From: DAOSVX01 sp964440405
GTDB lineage: Bacteria; Bacillota_I; Bacilli_A; RF39; UBA660
Assembly (NCBI GenBank): GCA_964440405.1
Contig: CAYTSB010000027.1
Coordinates: 1 to 11,884 of the forward strand
DNA length: 11,884 nucleotides
Direction: 5' to 3'
In this document: positions 5,466-11,884 of the stretch, piece after piece
Position numbering within the stretch: the first letter of the stretch is position 1
How the letters are laid out: every line of letters begins with the position of its first letter
Program-made: the position numbers and the translations under genes
The notes under the pieces: generated by a model
Databases searched by the model: none
Told to the model about the DNA's origin: nothing
What the model saw: the letters and a program-made list of their open reading frames with translations, nothing else

Positions 5466-6865
5466 ATGAAAAAGAATAACGGTTTTACTCTAATAGAGAG
5501 TATTATTATGATGTTGTTTTTAGCTATTGCTTTATTACTTGTTTATAGAGGGTTTACCACGACCTTGGAAAAAGATAAAATTCGTTATAAATTTGATAAC
5601 ACTTTATATATTTATCGCACTTATTTTATGATTGATTATTTAAAAGCAAATGGTATCGATGAGTATTTAAGCGATTCAAGTTTAAATGATTATGTTTGTA
5701 CAACAGGAGAATATAATAATGGTTATTGTTATACAAGTGATAGTACAATATTAACATCTAGTTATCAGTATTGTTGCTCGGATACTGAATGTTATAGTGA
5801 ACCGGGAACTTGTAGTGGTACATCAACTTATCCCGCTACAATAAATTATTATTGTGATAGTGGCTGGAGTGATAATGGTAGTAAGTGTACTAAGTCAGCA
5901 TCATCAACATCATGTGATGTAAATACTTCTGGTGGTTGCACCAAATATTACCAAACATGTGATTGTAATTGTAAATATAAATCATTTATGCCAGATGCAA
6001 AATGTAACTATCCTGATCCGGTTTATGGAACAAGGTATGAAAACACCAACACTTGTAGCAGTGCTTGTCAGCAACATGCTGAAACTATGGATGGAGATTG
6101 GTTTTATTGTTCTGTAGTCTCAGGAAGTTGTTATGAAAATGGAGTATGTGTTCCAGGATATGGTGGAGATACAACCTATTCATGTGCCAGCTATTGTGAT
6201 TATTCAACTGGTAGTGGAGCTAATTTGAGTTGTTATGAATATTATTGTTCATCAGGAAGTTTAAACGGCAGCACCTGCAGTAAAAGTTATAATATAAATT
6301 ATACTTGTCCAAGCGGTGGTACATTATCAAACACCACTTGCAACATTTCAGTATCAGGAGAAAGAGAAGAAAGAGGACNNNNNNNNNNNNNNNNNNNNNN
6401 NNNNNNNNNNNNNNNNNNNNNNNNNNNNNNNNNNNNNNNNNNNNNNNNNNNNNNNNNNNNNNNNNNNNNNNNNNNNNNTTATCAAACACCACTTGCAACA
6501 TTTCAGTATCAGGAGAAAGAGAAGAAAGAGGACCACTTTATACTTGTGCCAATGGTTGGACCATAACTGCTGATAATTCTCAATGTTATCAAACTGCCAG
6601 CACTGTTATTGCTAATGGTTATAAGGTAATTAGTTGCGAATTAGATGCTATAACTAATAAAGACCATTGCCGTTTTTTAGTTGAAAATTATAATATTGAC
6701 AAAATGTATTTAGTGCCATATCAAAATATGGAAAATCTAGATTATAACAAATTACTACCCTCATTAGTTGATTATATTAAGACTTTAAATTATGAAGGTG
6801 AAGGATTTCGCTTGATAGTAAAATATAAAAACGGCGAATATGCCAGTTTAAAGGTGAGCATATGA
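5466..6865 (+). CDS. Cysteine-rich type IV prepilin-like protein (interrupted by assembly gap)
   Basis: Begins MKKNNG-FTLIES, a class III prepilin leader cut by prepilin peptidase after Gly6, with the expected Glu at +5 and a membrane helix at 7-28. An ordinary helical spine follows to about residue 70. From Cys78 on it is a long Cys/Ser/Thr/Gly-rich domain with repeated Y-[YT]-C-x-[SN]-G-..-C units. The reading frame breaks only at the 100-N gap (6379-6478). Removing the gap plus one of its identical 55-bp flanks restores one frame of 414 codons ending in the TGA at 6863-6865, with 30 cysteines. The C-terminal ~100 residues (VISCELDAITNKDHCRF .. GEYASLKVSI) are less Cys-rich. It probably acts as a pilin or pseudopilin-like surface protein. 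No assembly ATPase, platform protein or peptidase is in the window. True length stays uncertain because repeats may be missing in the gap. Confidence 0.8.
6324..6378 (+). repeat. 55-bp exact direct repeat, left copy at the gap edge
   Basis: Identical to 6479-6533 over all 55 bases, and it ends exactly where the N's begin. The length equals a k-mer size commonly used in de Bruijn assembly, which suggests an unresolved contig overlap. Confidence 0.95.
6379..6478. other. Assembly gap of 100 N
   Basis: Exactly 100 N's, a placeholder scaffold gap and not a measured length. It falls inside the repeat-rich part of the Cys-rich pilin gene. Confidence 0.99.
6479..6533 (+). repeat. 55-bp exact direct repeat, right copy at the gap edge
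   Basis: Starts at the first base after the N's and repeats 6324-6378 without a mismatch. Offset from the left copy is 155, not a multiple of three, which is why the frame appears broken across the gap. Confidence 0.95.
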
Positions 6866-7416
6866 AAAATAAAAAGGGTTTTACTTTAGTCGAAATAATA
6901 GTTACTATGGTTTTAATGTCTATTGTTATGATATTTCTTTTCAATTTGTTATCTGACTTACGAAATGAGGAAAATAAAAATAATTTTAATTCATCTTATG
7001 TCGTGACATCATCTTTATTAAATGAGTATTTACAAAGTAAACTTCTTGATAATACTATTACTTCAGTTACTCATAATGTTATTTCAGGAGTTAGAACAAT
7101 TAGAGTCAACTTTACTAATACCAATTATTTAAATATTATTATTGCTGCTGATAATAAAGTTATAACAATTGAAGAAAAAGCATCTAACGAAGACATGATT
7201 GACTATGAAAAAAGAAAATTACCAGTAAGTAATGATAATAAGTCTGGAATGGTTAAAACTATTAGTGTAATAACTAACAGCAGTGGCAGTGCTTATACTA
7301 AAAAATATCTGACAACATTTAAAATAGTTATGGCAGATTTTAATGGTTATGAATATCTGATTGAAGCTTATTATTCTAGTGAAAATAATCTAGGATTAAA
7401 TATAATTCTAAATTAA
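6862..7416 (+). CDS. Type IV prepilin-like protein, second gene of the pair
   Basis: A 184-residue protein starting MKNKKG-FTLVEIIVTMVLM: prepilin peptidase site after Gly6, Glu at +5, hydrophobic helix 7-29. The remainder (DLRNEENKNNFNSSYVVTSS .. GYEYLIEAYYSSENNLGLN) looks like a small globular pseudopilin domain and contains no cysteine, in sharp contrast to the gene before it. Its ATG overlaps the upstream TGA (ATGA), with AAGGTGAG 3 nt before it, so the two are co-transcribed and probably coupled in translation. It may be a minor pilin partner of the Cys-rich protein, in the manner of ComG or type II secretion pseudopilins; the exact class cannot be set from the sequence. Its last 9 bases overlap the convergent ylbJ-like gene. 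Confidence 0.8.
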   Translation: MKNKKGFTLVEIIVTMVLMSIVMIFLFNLLSDLRNEENKNNFNSSYVVTSSLLNEYLQSKLLDNTITSVTHNVISGVRTIRVNFTNTNYLNIIIAADNKVITIEEKASNEDMIDYEKRKLPVSNDNKSGMVKTISVITNSSGSAYTKKYLTTFKIVMADFNGYEYLIEAYYSSENNLGLNIILN

Positions 7417-8325
7417 TAATCTAATTATAATTATAGAAATAATTATATGAACGATTCTTCCTATGTAAAAAGGTTTTAAAGAAATATTAGTATCTTCCAG
7501 GATACTTTTTATTTGCATATGAACACTAAGGCCTCCAAAACCTAAATAAGTAACCATTAAATACATTTTATAATTTGTAGAAACATTAATAAATCTAAGA
7601 CTATTAATGCCCTGAGTTAATTCTAGAATACCATTAATAATTGATTTGGAAAAAATTGATAAATTGAATGTTTCAGTAACCCAGGTTGATAAAATAACAA
7701 ATAAAATAATTATTCCCAAAACTGATAATAAAGTATTAATATTTTTATTAATAGAACTAGTTAATAATTTATTAAATGGTAATGATTCCTGTTTTTTAAA
7801 TTTTATATTGTTAGTTTTTACATTTTTAAATCTAAAAATAAGACCAATAAAAACATTACTTAAATAATGACTTAGTAAAATAATTAAAGTTATTCTAGAA
7901 CTGTTAAATATTTCTCTAGTCATGTTAATTATAAATAGAGGATTGGCAAAAAAAGTATAAGCTAAAGCATAAGCTGCTTCTTTGTTATTTATATATTTAT
8001 TTAAATATAATTCTTTTGTATATTTAGCATTACTGGGAAAACCAGAAAAAATACTTAATAAAAAGATAAAGGAAATATTACCCCCAGTATTAAATAGCAA
8101 TTTAAATAGTGGATTAAAAATAGTTCCTAAATAGTAATGAAAATTATAGTTTATTAAAATATCACCAATTATAAAAAAAGGAAATAGAGAAGGGAATAGT
8201 CTTTTAAACCATACATTAAAAATATTAATGATTTCATTAATAATCAGATTAGAATTAAGTAATATAAAAGTTAAGATAATTAAAAAAAACACAATAATTA
8301 GTAAACTTTTTAAATTTTTTTTCAT
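7408..8325 (-). CDS. ylbJ: Sporulation integral membrane protein YlbJ-like
   Basis: A 305-residue, very hydrophobic protein with about seven membrane segments (the first at 7-25, the last at 288-305). Family landmarks: WFKRLFPSLFPFFIIGDIL (39-57), FSGFPSNAKYT (93-103) and GFGGLSVHMQ (262-271), as in YlbJ of the nucleoside-recognition (Gate) superfamily. In Bacillus, ylbJ is expressed in the mother cell under sigma-E and is needed for proper heat-resistant spores; what it transports is not settled. Bacillus YlbJ is about 408 residues, so this is a short form. The start at 8325 has GGAG at 8331-8334, 5 nt upstream. It is divergent from the ylbL-like gene; in Bacillus, ylbJ and ylbL lie close together (ylbJ-K-L). 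No patatin-like ylbK is present here. Confidence 0.85.
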   Translation of the reverse strand: MKKNLKSLLIIVFFLIILTFILLNSNLIINEIINIFNVWFKRLFPSLFPFFIIGDILINYNFHYYLGTIFNPLFKLLFNTGGNISFIFLLSIFSGFPSNAKYTKELYLNKYINNKEAAYALAYTFFANPLFIINMTREIFNSSRITLIILLSHYLSNVFIGLIFRFKNVKTNNIKFKKQESLPFNKLLTSSINKNINTLLSVLGIIILFVILSTWVTETFNLSIFSKSIINGILELTQGINSLRFINVSTNYKMYLMVTYLGFGGLSVHMQIKSILEDTNISLKPFYIGRIVHIIISIIIIRLLI

Positions 8326-8340
8326 AAATGCTCCAACATT

Positions 8341-8349
8341 TGTTATAAT
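8341..8349 (+). promoter_or_regulatory. Extended -10 promoter of the ylbL-like gene
   Basis: TGTTATAAT is a perfect extended -10 (TGnTATAAT). The -35 region 17 bases up reads TTCATA (8321-8326), poor, as is tolerated with an extended -10. The expected transcript start near 8356 falls within the ribosome binding site AGGTGAT (8355-8361). Confidence 0.65.
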
Positions 8350-8364
8350 TAAGTAGGTGATAAT

Positions 8365-9366
8365 GTGTTTAATAAAATATATGAAAAAACAGTTAATTAT
8401 ATCAAAGAAAACTATAAATTTTTAATAGTTGTTGTTGGAATTGTTTTACTATTTAAAATACCGCTTAATTATGCTATTTATACTCCGGGTGGTTCAATTA
8501 ATTTAAATAATAGAATTGAAATTAATAATGACACTAAAACCAAAGGCTCTTTTAATATGGCCTATGTTAAAATGCTTGAAGGTAATATTCCGTTTTTACT
8601 TTTAAGTTATATTGTTCCTAATTGGGATATAACTAGTTTAAATGATATTAAATTTGAAGACGAATCAGTTGATCAAATGAATGAAAGAGATCATATTTAT
8701 CTAGAAGAATCAATTGCTAATGCAACAATTGCAGCTTTTTCTTTAACGGAACAAGAATTAGTAATTAAAGATTCTTATAACAAGGTAGTTTATGTTTCTA
8801 AAGATGCTAAAACTGATTTAAAGTTTGGTGATATTATTTTAAAAGCTAATAATAAAGAGATTACTTCTATTGATGATTATAAAGCTATTGTCGAAAACGC
8901 TAGTATAGGTGATAAAATATCATTACAAATTAAAAGAAATAAAGAAGTTTTAGACCTAGATATTAAAGTCATTATGCTTGATGATGAAAAGAAAACAGGA
9001 ATCAGTTTTGTAACTTTATATGATATAAAAACCACTCCCCAAATAAATATTAAAACAAAAACTACTGAGTCAGGACCATCAGGAGGAATAATGCTGGCCT
9101 TAGGAATTTATAATAAAATTATAAGTTATGATTTAACTAAAGGCAGAAAGATTGTGGGAACTGGAACTATTGAAGCGACTGGTGAAGTCGGTGAAATTGG
9201 TGGTGTAAAATATAAGGTTTTAGGAGCTATTAGAGATAAAGCAGATGTGTTTATTGCTCCTGATGCCAATTGTGCTGATGCTAAAAGTGTTATTCAAAAG
9301 AAAAAATCAAATATGAAACTTATTTGTGTTGAATCACTAAATGAAGCAATTTATGAATTGAGTTAA
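8365..9366 (+). CDS. ylbL: YlbL-like membrane-anchored PDZ/Lon-type serine protease
   Basis: A 333-residue protein: a short cytosolic start, one membrane helix (about 18-33), then an extracytoplasmic part opening with YAIYTPGGSINL, a PDZ domain (about 138-203) and a C-terminal S16 (Lon-type) protease domain (about 225-333). The Ser-Lys dyad is intact: Ser239 in SGPSGG and Lys282 in GGVKYK, 43 residues apart. Family relatives are Bacillus YlbL, which with CtpA removes the SOS cell-division inhibitor YneA, and streptococcal SepM, which trims a competence peptide. The substrate here is not known. The start is GTG at 8365, chosen because AGGTGAT (8355-8361) lies 3 nt upstream; the ATG at 8363 is in another frame. 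It is followed by its own terminator and by mutS on the same strand. Confidence 0.92.
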   Translation: MFNKIYEKTVNYIKENYKFLIVVVGIVLLFKIPLNYAIYTPGGSINLNNRIEINNDTKTKGSFNMAYVKMLEGNIPFLLLSYIVPNWDITSLNDIKFEDESVDQMNERDHIYLEESIANATIAAFSLTEQELVIKDSYNKVVYVSKDAKTDLKFGDIILKANNKEITSIDDYKAIVENASIGDKISLQIKRNKEVLDLDIKVIMLDDEKKTGISFVTLYDIKTTPQINIKTKTTESGPSGGIMLALGIYNKIISYDLTKGRKIVGTGTIEATGEVGEIGGVKYKVLGAIRDKADVFIAPDANCADAKSVIQKKKSNMKLICVESLNEAIYELS

Positions 9367-9412
9367 TATTTTAAATAAAAACACAAAAAACAAAATATAT
9401 ACATTATCAAAT

Positions 9413-9438
9413 AAGCACTAAAAATTTAGTGTTTTTTT
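9413..9438 (+). terminator. Intrinsic terminator between ylbL-like gene and mutS
   Basis: CACTAA (9416-9421) pairs with TTAGTG (9426-9431) around a 4-nt loop. It can extend by a G-U and two A-T pairs into the T tract 9432-9438. It sits about 50 nt after the ylbL stop. Confidence 0.75.
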
Positions 9439-9445
9439 AATTTTA

Positions 9446-9454
9446 TGTTATAAT
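9446..9454 (+). promoter_or_regulatory. Extended -10 promoter of mutS
   Basis: TGTTATAAT, identical to the element before the ylbL-like gene. The position for a -35 falls inside the terminator hairpin and matches poorly. The expected start of transcription is near 9461. The ribosome binding site is AAGTGAT (9459-9465), so the leader would be about 10 nt. Confidence 0.65.
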
Positions 9455-9470
9455 ATTTAAGTGATGTAGT

Positions 9471-11884
9471 ATGAATAGAAAAGATGTTAATTACAATGAT
9501 TTAAGCCCAATGATGAAACAATATATGGATATCAAAGCAAAGCATGAAGATGAACTTTTATTTTTTCGCTTGGGGGATTTTTATGAACTGTTTTTTGAAG
9601 ATGGTATTTTAGCTTCTCGTGAACTTGAACTAACCTTAACTGGTAAAAATGCCGGCTTAAATGAAAGAATTCCAATGTGTGGAGTTCCTCATCATGCAAT
9701 TAAGCCTTATATTGAGAAATTAATTGAAAAAGGCTATAAAGTGGCAATTTGTGAACAAGTGGAAGATGCTAAAAATGCTAAAGGAATGGTTAAAAGAGAA
9801 GTTATTTCTGTTGTTAGCAAAGGGACATTTGTCGATCTGGATTTTTTAAATGGCTATGATAATAATTATATTGGTAGTATTTTGGATTTTAATTATATTT
9901 ATATTTTAACTTATACGGATATTTCAACTGGTGATTTATTTAGTATTATGATTCCTCATCTTAAAGAAAAATTAATTAATGAAGTTATTAATCTAGGAAT
10001 TAAAGAAGTGATTCTTGCTGATTATGCGGATCAGGAATTAATTGAAGTATTAAAAGATAAATACAGTATTAATATTTCTTTAAATACAGAATATCTTGAA
10101 AATAAATATCAGGAATTATATGAAGATATTAAAGATATTAAAGTTATTACTGGCATAAAACATTTGTTATATTATCTGCATGTTAATCTTTTAAAAGAAT
10201 TGGATCATTTAAATAAAGCAGTAATTGTTGATCGCAGTGAGTATTTAGAATTAGATGTTCATACTGTAAGAAATTTAGAGTTGGTCGAAACTATCAGATT
10301 AAAAGATCGAATTAATTCTTTAATATGGTTAATTGACAAAACAAAAACTGCCATGGGATCAAGAATGTTAAAAAACTGGTTAATGAATCCTTTAAAAGAT
10401 ATTAATACCATTAATTCAAGATACGATAAAGTTGATAAGTTAATTAATGAATTTTTATTAAGAGAAGAATTAAGAAAAGATTTAGATAAAATCTATGATA
10501 TTGAAAGATTATGCGGCAAAGTTGTTTGTGGTAATTTCAATGCTCGTGATTTATTACAAATTAAAAATTCATTAGAGACATTACCAGACATTATAAGAAT
10601 TTTAGAGGAATTAAATTTTAAATATCAATTAAAAGATGAAAAAGAATTAAGAGAATTAATTACTAATAGTATCTTAGACAATCCACCGTTCAGTTTAAAA
10701 GATGGCGGAATGATTAAAGAAGGGTTTAACTCTGAACTTGATAATTTAAGAAGTATTCGCAGTGGTGGAAAAAGTTATATTGCCAGCATTGAAGAACAGG
10801 CTAAGGAAGAAACAGGTATTAAAAATTTAAAAGTTGGATATAACAAAGTATTTGGTTACTTTATTGAAGTAAGCAAAGGTCAAATTAAAAATATTGATCC
10901 GGCTTTAGGATGGGAAAGAAAACAAACTTTAGTTGATAAAGAAAGATATATTACTTCATCTTTAAAAGAAAAAGAAGCAATGATCTTAAACGCTGAAGAA
11001 AAAATTGTTAATTTAGAATATGAAATATTTATGACCATTAAAGAAAAAGTTAAGAGTAAGATTGATAATTTAAAGAAAATTGCTAATATTGTTAGTGAAG
11101 TAGATGCCTTAGTCAGTCTTGCAATTAGCAGTGAAGAATATTCACTAGTAAGACCAAGTTTAAATAATGGTAACCGAATTGAAATTGTTGAAGGAAGACA
11201 TCCAGTAGTAGAAAAATTAAGTAAGCATGAGTATGTTGCTAATGATGTATTAATGGATGAAAATACTAATACTTTAATTATTACAGGTCCTAATATGAGT
11301 GGTAAAAGCACTTATATGAGAGAATTGGGGTTAATAGTAATTATGGCTCAAATGGGTTCCTTTGTTCCAGCTAAAAGTGCTATTCTGCCAGTTTTTGATA
11401 AAATATTTACAAGAATTGGAGCAAGTGATGATTTAGTTGGTGGCGAATCAACATTTATGGTTGAAATGAAGGAAGCTCAAAATGCGGTTGTTAATGCTAC
11501 TAAAAATAGTTTAATTCTGTTTGATGAATTAGGAAGAGGAACCGCTACTTATGATGGGATGAGTCTTGCTGAAGCAATTTTAGAATATATTACTAAAAAT
11601 ATTAAGTGTAAAATATTGTTTTCTACTCATTATCATGAACTGACTAGTTTATCTTTAAAATATTCAACAATTAAAAATGTCCATGTTGCAGCTCTAGAAG
11701 AAGATGGAAAAATAACATTCTTACATAAAGTAAAAGCTGGAGCTATTGATAAGAGTTATGGCATTCATGTTGCGGCGCTTGCCAATATGCCTGAAAGTAT
11801 TATTAAAAGAGCTAATGAAATATTAAAATATTATGAAACAAACAATAAAAACAATTCAGAAAACGAACAAATAACTTTTGTTTT
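9471..11884 (+). CDS. mutS: DNA mismatch repair protein MutS (3'-truncated by the window)
   Basis: 804 codons are visible and the frame is open at the window edge; MutS proteins are usually about 850-880 residues, so only the far C-terminus is missing. It recognises mismatches and small loops as a clamp and recruits MutL. Order of domains: mismatch-binding domain with GDFYELF (Phe37-Tyr-Glu39, the F-x-E reading head) and PMCGVPHHA; connector; lever/clamp; then the ATPase with Walker A GPNMSGKST (606-614), Walker B LFDELGRGTATYDG (from about 683) and FSTHYHEL. All key residues are intact. The start at 9471 follows an in-frame TGA at 9462-9464, so it cannot lie further upstream. It has its own promoter and follows a terminator, so it is not in one operon with the protease gene. 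Confidence 0.97.
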   Translation, partial: MNRKDVNYNDLSPMMKQYMDIKAKHEDELLFFRLGDFYELFFEDGILASRELELTLTGKNAGLNERIPMCGVPHHAIKPYIEKLIEKGYKVAICEQVEDAKNAKGMVKREVISVVSKGTFVDLDFLNGYDNNYIGSILDFNYIYILTYTDISTGDLFSIMIPHLKEKLINEVINLGIKEVILADYADQELIEVLKDKYSINISLNTEYLENKYQELYEDIKDIKVITGIKHLLYYLHVNLLKELDHLNKAVIVDRSEYLELDVHTVRNLELVETIRLKDRINSLIWLIDKTKTAMGSRMLKNWLMNPLKDINTINSRYDKVDKLINEFLLREELRKDLDKIYDIERLCGKVVCGNFNARDLLQIKNSLETLPDIIRILEELNFKYQLKDEKELRELITNSILDNPPFSLKDGGMIKEGFNSELDNLRSIRSGGKSYIASIEEQAKEETGIKNLKVGYNKVFGYFIEVSKGQIKNIDPALGWERKQTLVDKERYITSSLKEKEAMILNAEEKIVNLEYEIFMTIKEKVKSKIDNLKKIANIVSEVDALVSLAISSEEYSLVRPSLNNGNRIEIVEGRHPVVEKLSKHEYVANDVLMDENTNTLIITGPNMSGKSTYMRELGLIVIMAQMGSFVPAKSAILPVFDKIFTRIGASDDLVGGESTFMVEMKEAQNAVVNATKNSLILFDELGRGTATYDGMSLAEAILEYITKNIKCKILFSTHYHELTSLSLKYSTIKNVHVAALEEDGKITFLHKVKAGAIDKSYGIHVAALANMPESIIKRANEILKYYETNNKNNSENEQITFV

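Larger units (their letters stand above)
5847..6586 (+). repeat. Degenerate YxC..G..C units in the Cys-rich pilin
   Basis: Four alike units can be read: YYCDSGWSDNGSKC (5847-5888), YYCSSGSLNGSTC (6240-6278), YTCPSGGTLSNTTC (6300-6341) and YTCANGWTITADNSQC (6539-6586). The last three are nearly adjacent once the gap is collapsed, so this part could hold more copies than the assembly shows. Confidence 0.65.

Noticed and set aside
6305..6865. Separate gene beginning before the N gap and ending at 6865
   Set aside because: It is the true frame of the right-hand contig read back through N's; collapsing the 55-bp duplication joins it to the prepilin gene.
7423..7447. Inverted repeat ataatta..taattat near the end of the ylbJ-like gene
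   Set aside because: All A/T, no T tract in either direction, and inside a coding region; expected by chance in such sequence.
7646..7867. Plus-strand open frame of 73 codons within the ylbJ-like gene
   Set aside because: It lies opposite conserved YlbJ membrane segments, with no promoter or ribosome binding site.
10880..11311. Minus-strand open frame of 143 codons inside mutS
   Set aside because: The plus strand encodes the MutS clamp and Walker A without interruption; the Ser/Leu-rich minus frame is a shadow.
1..11884. Alternative genetic code (TGA as Trp), CRISPR array, tRNA or insertion sequence
   Set aside because: TGA is used as a stop and Trp is TGG throughout; no spaced direct repeats, cloverleaf, transposase or terminal inverted repeats were found on reading both strands.

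Overview
The window comes from a low-GC Gram-positive bacterium of the Bacilli / Mollicutes-relative type, probably an uncultured gut lineage. Evidence: a strongly AT-rich composition, AAA/TTA/ATT-dominated codons, sigma-A-like promoters, AGGTGAT-type ribosome binding sites, and orthologues of Bacillus sporulation genes. The standard bacterial code fits: Trp is TGG, one pilin gene ends in TGA, and no long reading frame needs TGA to be read through. The assignment to a group is an inference from gene content; no rRNA is present.

Layout. (1) 1-1165: the 3' part of a secreted, DUF6273-like surface protein gene, broken by a frameshift near 690 and followed by a palindromic terminator. (2) 1219-5190: lonA behind a consensus sigma-A promoter, then a short SpoVID-like LysM protein and a YsxE/CotS-family kinase-fold protein that overlap by 8 nt. 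A strong terminator lies at 5382-5416. (3) 5131-5355, minus strand: a small two-helix membrane protein with a CPPP-repeat N-terminus, lying antisense to the end of the ysxE transcription unit. (4) 5466-7416: two overlapping prepilin-type genes, the first a 30-cysteine protein interrupted by a 100-N assembly gap with identical 55-bp flanks. (5) 7408-8325, minus: YlbJ-like sporulation membrane protein. (6) 8365-9366: YlbL-like PDZ/Lon-type membrane protease, divergent from ylbJ. (7) 9471 to the window end: mutS, 3'-truncated by the window edge.

How they work together. Three genes (spoVID-like, ysxE-like, ylbJ-like) belong to families that act in the mother cell during endospore formation, and their pairings (spoVID-ysxE, ylbJ beside ylbL) echo Bacillus gene order. 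LonA and YlbL supply two Ser-Lys proteases, one cytosolic and one membrane-anchored. YlbL and MutS sit side by side and both touch DNA-damage physiology. The prepilin pair and the broken DUF6273-like gene are the accessory, surface-exposed part.

The most unusual points are the Cys-rich pseudopilin and its gap, the antisense CPPP protein with three early PPP stretches, the hairpin that combines a terminator with a masked ribosome binding site ahead of the spoVID-like gene, and a very uniform short-leader promoter/RBS layout across unrelated genes.
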